Shown: positions 17,338 to 27,426 of the stretch, piece after piece
Layout: the number at the start of each line of letters is the position of its first letter
How positions within the stretch are numbered: the first letter of the stretch is position 1
Assembly (NCBI GenBank): GCA_017616895.1
Contig: JAFZXE010000016.1
Coordinates: 28,048 to 92,047 of the forward strand
Length of the DNA stretch: 64,000 bases
Direction of reading: 5' to 3'
From: Bacteroidales bacterium
GTDB taxonomy: Bacteria > Bacteroidota > Bacteroidia > Bacteroidales > P3
Translations under genes and position numbers: made by a program
Notes under the pieces: generated by a model
Told to the model about the DNA's origin: nothing
Seen by the model: the letters and a program-made list of their open reading frames with translations, nothing else
Database searches by the model: none

Positions 17338-20300
17338 TCAGTTCACTGTCACCTGATGCTCTTTGCCGTCGTCAACGAGGTCGATGGTCGTCGGGATGGG
17401 CATCGCCGACGAGTGGCGCTCGTAGCGGATGAGATAGACAGCGGAGCCGTAGCGGTAGCGGACCGTGAAGGAATCCCACTCAGAAGGCACACAGGGTGCA
17501 ATGGTGAGCTGGTTGCCGCACTTGCGCAGGCCGAGGATATTCTCGATGCCGGTCTTGTAGGCCCAGGAGGCAGAACCTGTGTACCATGTCCAGCCACCGC
17601 GTCCGGGGTGCTGCGGGTTGCTGTAGATGTCGGCGGCCATACAGTAGGGCTCCACTTTGTATTTCAACACGTCGGCGAGGGTCTGCGTGCGGTGTATTGG
17701 GTTGATGAGCGAGTAGAGGAAGTAGGCCATATCGTAGCGACCCTCTTTGAGCTGCGCCATGATGTACCACATAGCGCCATGAGTGTATTGTCCGCCATTC
17801 TCGCGTACACCCTCGGGGTAGTTCATGATGTAACCAGGGGAGGGTTGCGACTGATGGAAGGCCGGCGTGAGGAGCTGGATAATCTCGTGCTCGCGGTTGA
17901 CAAGGCGGTTGTCGGTCTCACGCATGACGCTCTCTTTCTGCTCGGGGGTCGCCACATCGGTGAGGATGCTCCAGGCCTGAGAGATAAGGTCAATCTGACA
18001 CTCGGTGTTGTTGCGGGAGCCCATGGGGTCGCCGTTGTCGTAGTAGGCGCGGAGGAACCAGGCACCGTCCCATGCAGCCGACTGTATGGCATCGACTATC
18101 CGCGTGCGGAATTGCGACAGCTCGCCGCAATAGCTCAGGTCGGCGGAGGGCATCATCTGTGTGAGCTCTTCCATCTTTGGCAGCAGGTCGGCTAGGAAGA
18201 AAGCGACCCAGACGCTTTCGCCTTTGCCCTGCGAACCCACAGTGGACATGCCATCGTTCCAGTCGCCGCAACCCATAAGCGGAAGCCCGTGGACGCCGAT
18301 ACGGCTCATGGAGCGGTTGACTGATCTTCGGAGGTGCTCATAGAGTGTTGCAGACTCGAGCTGCACGCCGTCGGATGGCTGGACACCGCTGATGTAGTTC
18401 ATGCCGCGCTCATTCTCGCCAGGGGCAAGCTGGTCGGCTTGGCAGAAGGGTACCTGCTCGTTGAGGATGGAGGTATCGCCCGTGACCTTGACATATTGGT
18501 GTGTGACGAACACAAGCCAGAGGTAGTCGTCGCTGAAGGTGGTTCGTGCTCCGAGGTGCATGCTCTCATGCCACCAGTGCAGCACGTCGCCTTCGGCGAA
18601 CTGATGCGCCGCGTGGTCGAGAATTTGCCGACGAGCATATTCGGGGTCGCTGTATAGGAGGCTCATCACGTCCTGCAGTTGGTCGCGGAAGCCAGTGGCG
18701 CCGCCCACCTGATAGAATCCGGCGCGAGCATAGAGTCGCGACGAATAGACTTGGTAGAGATACCAACGGTTGAGCATGTAGTTGAACGAGCGGTCGGGGG
18801 TATCAACCTGTATGTAGCCCAATTTCTCGTCCCAGAAATTCTGTACTTGCGTGAACTCGCCGTTGATGTCAGCGATAGAGTGGGTGACGGTTTGCATGGC
18901 ATCGCTCGGACTTACAGACAGCACAAAGGCCACTTCGTTCGTGCCGTGAGGCTCTATGTCGAATTTGAGTCCTATGCTCTTGCGGTTGGGTGCGTCGAGC
19001 GAATAGGTTGTTTCCGACGACTGTGTGCCGATGGCAGAGATGGCCAGCATCTGGTTGCGATATATTGGGTGATATACGTTGCGCACACGTATCGACTGCG
19101 ACGCCTCGTCCCATTCAGAGTGGAGGAAGCGTGCCGTCTGCTCCTCGCACATACCCATCACCAACTTATAGACCATGTCGAGCCGTACCGCCTGTTTCTG
19201 GTCGCTCTTATTCTCAATCTTGATTTGGTAGTACTTCTCCATCTTGTCTATCGGCACAAAGACGCGGACGCTGACCTTGAAGTCAGCATATTCGGCATCG
19301 AAGGCCGAGTAGCCCTGACTGTGGCGCGCTGTGGCGGGCACAAACTGGCACTTGTTGATGAGCAGCATCTCGCTTGCCTGGTCGCGCACCATATCGTTGC
19401 TCCAACTGGTGAGCTTGAACTGCTGCGCATTATAAGCGAAGGTGAATCCAGACATTGTAGAACTAACCACGCAGCCGAACTTGCCGTTGGATATCACGTT
19501 CACCCACGGCATGGGTGTGTTGGTGTTGGTCACCACATAGTCGCGTCCTTCGTTGTCGAAACCTCCATACTGGTTGTAGTAGTCGAGGCTGCTCCACACG
19601 CGGAACTGCTTGTCCGACTTCATCACCGGGTATTCGACCTTATCCTGATAGTGCTGGTTGGCCTCCTCCAGCTTGCGCAGCTGCTGCTCGATGGTAAGTC
19701 CGTCGCGGGTGTTGAAACTGAGTCGTGCCACCGTGTGCAGCAATATGCGCTCTGCCTCGCTCAGGTCGTCGCCGTTGAGCACATACACGTGGCCCGCATC
19801 GCTGTGAGTTGACCACAGGTGCTCGGTGTTCGACATGTTGCGCACAAAATGTGTCAGACTGTCGCGGTCGGCTCCTTTGGCATCATTGACGATGACCAGG
19901 TCGAGCCGCAAACCGTGTATCTTGAAATATTCAAAAGCACGCAGCATCTCTTTGGCAAAGCCCGATTTCTCAAGCCTATCGACTTCAAGCAGCAAAATAG
20001 CCAAGTCGCCGCTGATGCCGAAGCGCCACAGGCCGCTTTGCGACAAGGTGTTCTTTGCAAGCACCGCCTGGCGGTCGTTGCCGAGGGTGGCCGTCTGTGC
20101 CATATATTTGCTGATGCTGTTGTACAGCCGCATCTGTGCTCCTTTGAGCAGAGAGAGGTCTGTGCGCATGTTGTTGAATACCGATGCGGTCTTGAAGGCA
20201 TGCTCCACATCCACTGGGGTCTGATAGCGCTTAGTCAGTTGAAGCAGCTGCTCACGGGCTTTTGCAAAAGCGATGATAAGGTAGGCCTCAACCTTCTTGC

Positions 20301-23300
20301 CCGCCGGTATGTGTAGTCGGCGTCGCATGCTCATCACGGGGTCGAGCGTGGTGCCCACAGTGCCCGTGAGGGTGCGATGGCTCTCTATTATGTCGGCGTG
20401 CTGCAGGCTTCCTCCGCGGCCGAGGAATTTCAGACGCGAGGTTTCGTATTCGGCCAACTGGTAGTTCAGTATTGGTGCCGTCTCGTCGGGGTCTTCCTCC
20501 ACCCATAACTTGTGCAGCACATAGTTGCGGTTACCGTTGGCGGCCGGGCGGTTGAACAGCAGTGCCTCGTGGTCGCTGTCATACTCGCTATGTATTTTCA
20601 TTCCGTTGAACACGCGGTGGCTCTCATCCTCTGCGGCTGCCGCCAGAACCACTTCACCATAGCTGGTAATTTCGAGATCTATGTCGCGGTTTCCGTTGTT
20701 GGTGAAGGTGTAGCGGCGTATCTCTGCCGAGCGGTCTTTCAGCACCGTCACCTCGGTTTTGGTCTCCACGTCGTCGTCTATGCGGCTGAAGCTTATCTTG
20801 TCGCTTGCAAAATTCACATGGTACGACTTCGGCATTACGTCGAGCGGGGCGTAGGTGGCCGACCACAGGTGGTCGGTTCTCAGGTTGCGAACAAAGAGAT
20901 AGACACCGTGGTGGTCAGAGCTTATCTTGCGGTAACGGTTTATCATCACCCCCTTGTAGCGCGAGAATCCCGAACCGCGGTCGTTCATGAGAACAGTATA
21001 TTGTCCATTGCTGATAACACCTATCTCGGGCACCGTGGCTATGGTGTCGTAGTCGCGTGCGTCGCTCTCCGTCTGTGTCTTCGAGTATTGGTAGCGCTTG
21101 TACTGCGTCACCTTCAGGTCTATGTACGGCTTCACCTGAGCCTTCTCTTTCAGGAGCGTTTCCATCGACCGCATCGCAGGCTCTTGCATGAAATAGTTCT
21201 GCAGGCAGTGGTCGCCAAGATAGTTGGCCAAGCTTGCCAGAATCATGCCCTGATGGTGAGCATAGTGAGCCAAGACGGGCACATGGTCCTCTTCGTCGTA
21301 GCTTTCATAGAATCCGTAAGAACCATCTTCACTGTTGCCCGACATCATCTTAAGCCCTTTCAGCAGCTGCATGTTCTCATAGACAGCCTTGTCGTCGAGG
21401 CCAATGGTCATCAACGAACTGTAGGGCGAAATCACTATGCGGTCGGGGGTGGTGTTCTGGAATTTCAGATAAGGCACTCCGAATGCGTGGTACTTGTAGT
21501 TCTGGGCGTCGTCAAGCTCGTTGTATGCCGTCTCGCTTATGCCCCACGGGAGTCGTCTTGAGCCTTCGGTGTTTCTTACAAACGCCTTCTGTGCACGTAT
21601 GGCGAAACTGTAGGTCTCGTCCATAAGCGTGTGGCGGTAGGTGGGCAGGAAGATTAGCGGCATGAAGTATTCGAACAGTGTGCCGTACCACGACGCCACA
21701 CCCTTGTAGCCTTTATACTGCACCAGCGTTTTGTCGAGACAGAACCAGTGCTTGTAGGGCGCGTCGCCCTGCGCTATGGTCAGGAAACTGGTCAGTCGGG
21801 CTTCCGAGGCGAAGTTGTTGTAGTGGTAGGGCAGCAACGTGTGAGACCCATAGTCGTAGCCGATGCTGAACACATCGAGCTCGTGGTTGTAGAGTTTTGT
21901 GAAGTCGCAGTTGTCTATCAGCCGGCACACCTTCGCGAGCAACGCCTCGACCTGCTGACCGCCGTTCTCCGACTGCTGACTGCTAAGAAAGCCCTTCACC
22001 ACATAGAGGCAAGCTACAAAGTTGCCCGAGTCGCAAGTCGAGATAAAGAAATGCGGCAGCGCACGCAGGGTGTGTATGTCGTACCAGTTGAACAGGTGTC
22101 CGTTCCACTTCTCCAGCTTCACCACAGTGTCTATTATATGTTCCAGTCGCGTCACCGCCTCTTTCTTCTTGATGAAGCCCAGCTCGGCTGCGCTTATCAC
22201 CGATGTCAGCGAGTAGCCTATGTTGGTGGGCGAGGTCTTGTAGTCGGTCTTTTTCTCTCGGTTCAACTGGTAGTTGTCGGGTATCAGCCAGTTGTTCTCT
22301 TCCGTCAGCATCGAGTCGAAGAAGTGCCATGTGTCGTGCGCCAGCTGCTTCACCTCTTCCGTCTCCACGGCGTTCAGATTTCTCTTGCCGTCGGGCAGTT
22401 TTTTACCCAGTGAGTACATCAGGAACGGGGCACCGCACCAACTTAAAACGCAGAACACACACGCTATCACCGTGAGCCAGGGGAACTCCTGCGAAAGCAT
22501 GATGCAGAAAAACGTTATCACCGCCGTCACCGCCGCACACACATAGTTGAACCAGAACTTAGCCACATAGTCACCCAGTGTGCCTTTTGTGCTTTTCGAC
22601 GCCTCGTCGCTCGGCACCCAGTTGAGTAAGTTCCTGTGGCTGAATTGCATACGGTAGCAGCTGCGTATTATCGCATCGGTGTACATCCACGCCTCTTTCG
22701 GCATCAGCGCAAACTGCACCACCGAACGGCACACCACCACCCACATTCCGCGCATCAGCGTCATATAGTATTTGTAGCGCTTTCCGATGTGAGGCAGCTT
22801 GGATATCTGACCCAACAGGAAGAACAGTATCGGGAACGCCGCCACTATCAGCGCTATGGTGGTCAGCGCGAACGCCGCCGTGTGCCATATAGCATAGCTG
22901 GGCAGATGCAGGCTTGTGTCGGTGCTGATGACCGTAAGCACAAAGCCAACCATAATCATCACCAGCAGCGCGCTGTTCAGCACGCTTCGGCGCAGGTTGT
23001 CGAAAATCTTCCACCGCCCTATCGTGTTCACCTGATTCTTGACCTTCTCCCCTTTCTCGTTCCTCACCTGGTTTTTCAACCATCCCATCACCTGCCAGTC
23101 GCCTCGTGTCCAGCGATGGTGGCGTTTGGCGTCGTCTATGTAGTTCGACGGGTTGTCGTCAAACAGCTCCACGTCGTTTATCAAGCCGCATCTTATGTGG
23201 CAGCCCTCTATCAGGTCGTGACTCAATATGAGGTTCTCGGGGAACGTGCCTTTCAGCACCTGCTGGAACACGCGCAGGTCGTAGATTCCCTTGCCACAGA

Positions 23301-25137
23301 ACGACCCTTCGTTGAATATGTCTTGGTACAGCTCGAACGACGCTGTGGTATATACATCCAATCCGCCCAACCCTGCAAACAGCTGTGCGTAGCGGCTCTT
23401 GTTAGTCACCTCCACATCCACGTTCACCCTCGGCTGCATGATGCCGTAACCGCTGTCAACCCTTCGCCCGTCGCCGCTCAATTTAGCCCTGTTAAGCGGG
23501 TGTGCCATCGCGCCCACAAGTTTCTGTGCCGAGTAAAGCACCAGCTCGGTATCGGTGTCTAAGGTAATGATAAACTGTATCGGACAATTTCTGTCCGCCG
23601 ACTGACTGCTGCCGACTGCTTCCGTCTCTCCCGTCCGGGTGCGGAGCCACTCACTCACCGTCTCGCAGCGGAACCGCTTCTGTTTCTCCTCTTCGCTCGT
23701 CTCGCCCAGCAGCAGGTCGTTGAAATGCAGTATCGCTCCGCGCTTCCTTTCGTGACCCAGCCAGCATCCTTCGCCTTCACTCCACGCTCTGCGGCGATAG
23801 ACAAAGTTGAATATCGGTGCGCCGTATTTTTCGTTCAGTTCCTTGACTTTCTCCATTCCAGCCTCCACCACTTCGTCGTCCCACGGGGCAGACTCTTCCC
23901 CGTATGCAGCCGCATCGCCTATCAGCGTGTAGTACAGGTTCTGTTCCTGGAAAGCAGACTTCTTTGTCAACGTTCCGTCGCCATTTTCAAAATTCGAATT
24001 GCCGAATTCAAAATTAATATGCCCCTCTCCCCTGTTTATATTGCTCAGATAATAAACCTCCAGCTGCTCTAACAGCTGAATCGTCTTGGCCTTATTCTTC
24101 AATATGGTCGGCATAATCACCATCGTGGCATATTCTTGAGGTATGATGCCGTCCTTGAACTTCAGACGGAAGGTGCCCTTGGGTTTATGCAGACGGTAAA
24201 GCACCCTGTTGAACAAGTCTATCACAACCTGACTTGCGGGTACCGCGAACACTATTGCAAACAGCAGCGCCTGCCACCACACGGGCATGAAAAGCCAAGC
24301 CAACCCGAAGGCGATGCCCAATGTGCACAGAGCCACTATCCACACGTATGCCTTACTGCGTGCGTCCCATTTCTTCGGCGGGAACAGCTCCCAACCCACA
24401 TGCACACCTTTCTCGTCGGCCCTCGCCACCAGCCCCCTCACATAGTCGTATTCCTTCACCCCCTCCTTTTTGCAGTTACGCACAATCTTCGCCCTGTAGT
24501 CCTCCTTCGTCCGGTCATACATCTGCGCGTACATATCCACCTTTTCCGCCCCAAGCATTTTCTCCGAAAAGCTCACCCTCTCCACAAGCTCTGCCAGCGG
24601 CAGCTTCGTCATCTTCTTCAGCGAGTTGAAGATGTTCATCATCTTCAGGTTCTCCTTCGCAGCCCTGTCCAGCCGCTCCATATCGGGTTTCTCCGTCACC
24701 TTGTAGTGGTGGGCGCCTTCCTTCTCAAGCGCCGCGCACAACGCTCCCAGCTCACGTATCAGCTCCATCTTCACCAGCGGCAGCAGCCCATACACCTCGC
24801 GGTAGTTCAAAAAGTCTTTCTGCCCCACCTGCACCTGCGTCAGGTAGCGGAACATCAAACCCTTATCCACCTGCCAGTGGCATCTTTCCAGGTAACCCCT
24901 CAACAAGTCGCCAATCAGCTTCAGCCGTTTCCGTTCAATTTTCCATGCGCCGTGCTCCAGCCCCTTCAGCTCCTCACGCATCATCTTCTCCTGCTCGCTG
25001 ATAATGTAGTAGTTGTCCAGCACCCACTCGTTAGTGCTGCCCACCGTGCGCTGGCTCTTTGTCTCATCCACAAGCAGCATGTAATAGTGCGTAATACGCT
25101 TCACACTCTCCCTGAATACCTTATAAGTGCTCTTCAT
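17338..25137 (-). CDS. NdvB-like cyclic beta-1,2-glucan synthase
   Basis: A 2599-residue membrane enzyme, the size and layout of NdvB/Cgs proteins. The N-terminal part (about 1-260) is followed by membrane segments near 270-315, 720-780 and 860-910. The glycosyltransferase-84 part carries LDTDTE near 527 and RHHRWTRGDWQ near 672. A glycoamylase-like middle region and a C-terminal GH94 phosphorylase-like region follow, with CGDWNDGM (catalytic Asp) near 2290. In Proteobacteria such proteins start, extend and cyclise periplasmic beta-1,2-glucans from UDP-glucose; the same reaction is inferred here. Three short segments (near residues 376-384, 507-515 and 1052-1061) are encoded by heptamer DNA. 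A TATCTTTG box lies about 32 bp upstream. Confidence 0.85.
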   Translation of the reverse strand: MKSTYKVFRESVKRITHYYMLLVDETKSQRTVGSTNEWVLDNYYIISEQEKMMREELKGLEHGAWKIERKRLKLIGDLLRGYLERCHWQVDKGLMFRYLTQVQVGQKDFLNYREVYGLLPLVKMELIRELGALCAALEKEGAHHYKVTEKPDMERLDRAAKENLKMMNIFNSLKKMTKLPLAELVERVSFSEKMLGAEKVDMYAQMYDRTKEDYRAKIVRNCKKEGVKEYDYVRGLVARADEKGVHVGWELFPPKKWDARSKAYVWIVALCTLGIAFGLAWLFMPVWWQALLFAIVFAVPASQVVIDLFNRVLYRLHKPKGTFRLKFKDGIIPQEYATMVIMPTILKNKAKTIQLLEQLEVYYLSNINRGEGHINFEFGNSNFENGDGTLTKKSAFQEQNLYYTLIGDAAAYGEESAPWDDEVVEAGMEKVKELNEKYGAPIFNFVYRRRAWSEGEGCWLGHERKRGAILHFNDLLLGETSEEEKQKRFRCETVSEWLRTRTGETEAVGSSQSADRNCPIQFIITLDTDTELVLYSAQKLVGAMAHPLNRAKLSGDGRRVDSGYGIMQPRVNVDVEVTNKSRYAQLFAGLGGLDVYTTASFELYQDIFNEGSFCGKGIYDLRVFQQVLKGTFPENLILSHDLIEGCHIRCGLINDVELFDDNPSNYIDDAKRHHRWTRGDWQVMGWLKNQVRNEKGEKVKNQVNTIGRWKIFDNLRRSVLNSALLVMIMVGFVLTVISTDTSLHLPSYAIWHTAAFALTTIALIVAAFPILFFLLGQISKLPHIGKRYKYYMTLMRGMWVVVCRSVVQFALMPKEAWMYTDAIIRSCYRMQFSHRNLLNWVPSDEASKSTKGTLGDYVAKFWFNYVCAAVTAVITFFCIMLSQEFPWLTVIACVFCVLSWCGAPFLMYSLGKKLPDGKRNLNAVETEEVKQLAHDTWHFFDSMLTEENNWLIPDNYQLNREKKTDYKTSPTNIGYSLTSVISAAELGFIKKKEAVTRLEHIIDTVVKLEKWNGHLFNWYDIHTLRALPHFFISTCDSGNFVACLYVVKGFLSSQQSENGGQQVEALLAKVCRLIDNCDFTKLYNHELDVFSIGYDYGSHTLLPYHYNNFASEARLTSFLTIAQGDAPYKHWFCLDKTLVQYKGYKGVASWYGTLFEYFMPLIFLPTYRHTLMDETYSFAIRAQKAFVRNTEGSRRLPWGISETAYNELDDAQNYKYHAFGVPYLKFQNTTPDRIVISPYSSLMTIGLDDKAVYENMQLLKGLKMMSGNSEDGSYGFYESYDEEDHVPVLAHYAHHQGMILASLANYLGDHCLQNYFMQEPAMRSMETLLKEKAQVKPYIDLKVTQYKRYQYSKTQTESDARDYDTIATVPEIGVISNGQYTVLMNDRGSGFSRYKGVMINRYRKISSDHHGVYLFVRNLRTDHLWSATYAPLDVMPKSYHVNFASDKISFSRIDDDVETKTEVTVLKDRSAEIRRYTFTNNGNRDIDLEITSYGEVVLAAAAEDESHRVFNGMKIHSEYDSDHEALLFNRPAANGNRNYVLHKLWVEEDPDETAPILNYQLAEYETSRLKFLGRGGSLQHADIIESHRTLTGTVGTTLDPVMSMRRRLHIPAGKKVEAYLIIAFAKAREQLLQLTKRYQTPVDVEHAFKTASVFNNMRTDLSLLKGAQMRLYNSISKYMAQTATLGNDRQAVLAKNTLSQSGLWRFGISGDLAILLLEVDRLEKSGFAKEMLRAFEYFKIHGLRLDLVIVNDAKGADRDSLTHFVRNMSNTEHLWSTHSDAGHVYVLNGDDLSEAERILLHTVARLSFNTRDGLTIEQQLRKLEEANQHYQDKVEYPVMKSDKQFRVWSSLDYYNQYGGFDNEGRDYVVTNTNTPMPWVNVISNGKFGCVVSSTMSGFTFAYNAQQFKLTSWSNDMVRDQASEMLLINKCQFVPATARHSQGYSAFDAEYADFKVSVRVFVPIDKMEKYYQIKIENKSDQKQAVRLDMVYKLVMGMCEEQTARFLHSEWDEASQSIRVRNVYHPIYRNQMLAISAIGTQSSETTYSLDAPNRKSIGLKFDIEPHGTNEVAFVLSVSPSDAMQTVTHSIADINGEFTQVQNFWDEKLGYIQVDTPDRSFNYMLNRWYLYQVYSSRLYARAGFYQVGGATGFRDQLQDVMSLLYSDPEYARRQILDHAAHQFAEGDVLHWWHESMHLGARTTFSDDYLWLVFVTHQYVKVTGDTSILNEQVPFCQADQLAPGENERGMNYISGVQPSDGVQLESATLYEHLRRSVNRSMSRIGVHGLPLMGCGDWNDGMSTVGSQGKGESVWVAFFLADLLPKMEELTQMMPSADLSYCGELSQFRTRIVDAIQSAAWDGAWFLRAYYDNGDPMGSRNNTECQIDLISQAWSILTDVATPEQKESVMRETDNRLVNREHEIIQLLTPAFHQSQPSPGYIMNYPEGVRENGGQYTHGAMWYIMAQLKEGRYDMAYFLYSLINPIHRTQTLADVLKYKVEPYCMAADIYSNPQHPGRGGWTWYTGSASWAYKTGIENILGLRKCGNQLTIAPCVPSEWDSFTVRYRYGSAVYLIRYERHSSAMPIPTTIDLVDDGKEHQVTVN
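21957..21984. repeat. heptamer tract inside the NdvB-like gene (1)
   Basis: Plus-strand units GACCGCC, GTTCTCC, GACTGCT, GACTGCT in exact 7-bp phase. On the coding strand it gives a Ser/Gln/Asn/Gly-rich stretch (SSQQSENGGQQ). Confidence 0.7.
23593..23620. repeat. heptamer tract inside the NdvB-like gene (2)
   Basis: Plus-strand words GACTGAC, TGCTGCC and GACTGCT in 7-bp phase, encoding a short Ser/Gln/Ala linker (AVGSSQSADRN) just before the glycosyltransferase LDTDTE motif. Confidence 0.6.
23986..24013. repeat. heptamer tract inside the NdvB-like gene (3)
   Basis: Plus-strand units TTCAAAA, TTCGAAT, TGCCGAA, TTCAAAA in exact 7-bp phase, encoding an Asn/Phe-rich segment (FEFGNSNFENG). The unit is the same as in the acyltransferase gene at 49437. 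Confidence 0.7.
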
Positions 25138-25168
25138 AAGCTTATTAGTAATAATACATTTAAGGCTG

Positions 25169-25176
25169 CAAAGATA
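25169..25176 (-). promoter_or_regulatory. minus-strand -7 box for the NdvB-like gene
   Basis: TATCTTTG on the minus strand, about 32 bp before the start codon at 25137, matches the Bacteroidales TAnnTTTG box. No TTTG is seen at the ideal -33 distance, so the promoter may need an activator. Confidence 0.5.
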
Positions 25177-25308
25177 CTAATTTCCCCAGACTTATTCAGC
25201 ATCGCTCGAAAAAACAGCCACATCAAAACCACCAACGACCCCTGTAAAATTTCCACACAATCACCTAGAGCTCCCCACAGCTTCATACCGCCGTCTAGGC
25301 CACAAGTG

Positions 25309-25781
25309 CTCTCTACCCTCTTTCTACCTGCTCTCTACCTCCTACAAAAGTGCATAACAACTGCTACAAAAGTAAGACTATGCTAAGAGAATACTAAGAC
25401 AAATGTAGGAGACAACTAGGAGAAATGTAAGACGCAACTAAGAGAAATCTACTACGCAACTAGGAGCCCATTCCCGCCCAACTTTGTTCCAGATTTCATT
25501 TACATTTCTCCTACCTGACGCCTACTTTTGTTTTACTTTTCTTTTACCTTTGTTTTACTTTTCTTTTACCTTCCTTTTACTTTTGTTTTAGATTTCTCCT
25601 ACATGTCGCCTACTGCTCGCCTACATTTCTTTTACTTTTTACCTACTTTTCTCCTACTTTTTACCTACATGGGTTATCTACTGGTTTTATACTGACCCTT
25701 TACAGACCTTATACTGACCTTACTTTTCTACTATTCTGCTCCTATTCTACGCCTAGTCTTCTCCTACCTGTGATTTAGTTG
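25309..25781. repeat. 11-bp tandem array, 43 units
   Basis: Forty-three consecutive 11-bp units with no phase slip over 473 bp. The first 14 are purine-rich on the plus strand (AGACAAATGTA, GGAGACAACTA, GGAGAAATGTA); after a mixed junction at 25463-25490 the rest are pyrimidine-rich (TGTTTTACTTT, TCTTTTACCTT, TCTCCTACATG). A TA step falls at unit positions 10-11 in the first part and 6-7 in the second. The array lies upstream of the NdvB-like gene, in a 1.2-kb stretch without any supported gene. Confidence 0.9.
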
Positions 25782-26338
25782 CATTGAATGAAACGGCGAC
25801 AATTTGGCACCGTTAGAAACCATCATCCGCTGATGGGGAATTAAAACCGATGTTTATGATATGAAACGGATTTTGAGTCTAATATACATAATCTTTTCTT
25901 CCAAGACTGAGGCTGTCAAGCGATAGCTGGCTGAGGTAGAGAGTCAACGTATAGACCAAATAATAGACCCCAAGCGGATTTTCTAAATGGCAAAATCGAA
26001 AAGTATATGCAATTATTTGCCATGTATAATTTTTGTTGTAAATTTGCAACCGCAAGCCGCAAGATAATGGTTTGCCGAGAAAGCGCATTTTCGCTTTATT
26101 CCGACAACGTGAACTTCGACAACTCACACATAAAACCGGAATACTGTGAAGATGAATTTTCATATTGGCATGTAGCATTTCTGTACATGCAATGTGGAGT
26201 TATTCATCAGGCATAGTTTTGGTTTTATAGGGAGTCGAAGCCCTCACGCAGCAGAATGAGTGTCTTTGGATTGGCTCCACTTTCTTCGTTGCAAAACCGT
26301 CAGCCGAGCCGCCGACAGTAACAAAAACAACCAAAACA
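25782..26338. other. gene-free stretch upstream of the BspA-like remnant
   Basis: Apart from a promoter match at 26016-26046 and a 6-bp hairpin (CCATCA/TGATGG near 25829) nothing was recognised. Short open frames here lack codon bias or family resemblance. Confidence 0.5.
26016..26046 (+). promoter_or_regulatory. consensus Bacteroidales promoter
   Basis: TTTG at 26016-26019, a 19-bp spacer and TAAATTTG at 26039-26046. It points toward the broken BspA-like gene about 290 bp downstream. Confidence 0.6.
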
Positions 26339-27311
26339 ATGAAGAAAAAACTACTCCTTTCGGTCACCCTGTTGGCAATGGCCATTTTGTGTTGAAACCA
26401 TCGGCGGTTCTGCTTTCAGCGGCTGCACTGGCATTGTTTCTTTGACGGTTCCAAATAGCTGCACAAGCATTGGCAGCTCAGCATTTAGTGGTTGTACAGG
26501 TATCACTTCTGCAATACTCGGAGATGGTGTAAGAACAATCGGTGGCAGTGCCTTCAGCGGTTGCTCGCGTCTCACCTCTGTCCAGTTTGGTGAAAGTCTT
26601 GAGGAGATTGGCAGCAGTGCCTTCCGCGAGTGTGGCATTATAGGGCATGTCTATTTCCCGCAGAGCGTGATAAGCATGGGTGAAAGGGCTTTCTATCAAT
26701 GCTATGGCATCACTGAAATCACTTGTCTCGGTCGTGTGGCACCGCTTATCAGCAACGATGGCTCTTATTCAACTTTCTATGGCGTCGATACGAACATAAT
26801 CGTCAACATACCTTGCGACAGTTATAATCTCTACTCTGGGCGTTGGTCTTATTTCCACAACTTCAGCGAGTCGGCGTTCCTTTTCAATGTGGTTTCGGAG
26901 AATTTGAGCAAGGGTACCGTGACGGTGGTTTCTGCTCCTACGTGCAGCAATCCTGTGGCCACGGTGCTGGCCACACCACGCAGCGGTTACCGCTTCGACC
27001 ACTGGAGCGACGGCAGCACCGAGAATCCATACTACTACACCGTGACAGGCAGCATGACGCTGACAGCCTACTTTGCATCAGCAGGCGGCACTGAGGGCAT
27101 AGAGGACATCACGGCCGACCAAATCAAAATTTACTCTCGCGGCAGCGAGATAGTGATTGAAGGCGCCGAAAACAGCGATGTGTTGGTTTATGATGTTATG
27201 GGACGCATCGTCCATAAAGGACGCATCGAAAGCCCCATTCACGTAAGCAACATGGGTATCTATATGGTCAAGATAGACGACCAGCCGGCCAGGAAAGTCG
27301 TGGTGAGATAG
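26339..27311 (+). pseudogene. broken BspA-like LRR protein with type IX sorting domain
   Basis: A signal peptide starts at ATG 26339 (MKKKLLLSVTLLAMAILC) and meets a TGA at 26393. Two bases later, in another frame, the leucine-rich repeat sequence begins (TIGGSAFSGCTG) and stays open to 27311. The LRR units are of the BspA/Treponema type (SSAFSGCTGIT, RTIGGSAFSGCSRL, EEIGSSAFREC), then a bacterial repeat domain (GYRFDHWSDGSTENPYY...LTAYF), and a type IX sorting domain ending RKVVVR. The N-terminal mature part appears deleted with loss of frame. A TTG at 26442 could start a protein without signal peptide, but this would not be exported. Programmed frameshifting or an assembly error are alternatives. 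Confidence 0.75.
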
Positions 27312-27336
27312 TCGCTTCACGTTTTTATAACAACAT

Positions 27337-27373
27337 ACGCCTCTCATTGTTTTGTGCTATGAGGGGCGTTTTG
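27337..27373 (+). terminator. terminator after the BspA-like remnant
   Basis: ACGCCTCTCAT and ATGAGGGGCGT form an 11-bp stem with one mismatch, followed by TTTTG. Confidence 0.7.
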
Positions 27374-27426
27374 TATTCGTTAATTTTGCTCCTTACAATC
27401 ATATCTAATTTTCTTTGTAAAAGTAC

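Noticed and set aside
17356-25386. Several plus-strand open frames of 200-416 codons opposite the NdvB-like gene
   Set aside because: They are interrupted shadows of the 2599-codon gene, whose motifs are clear.
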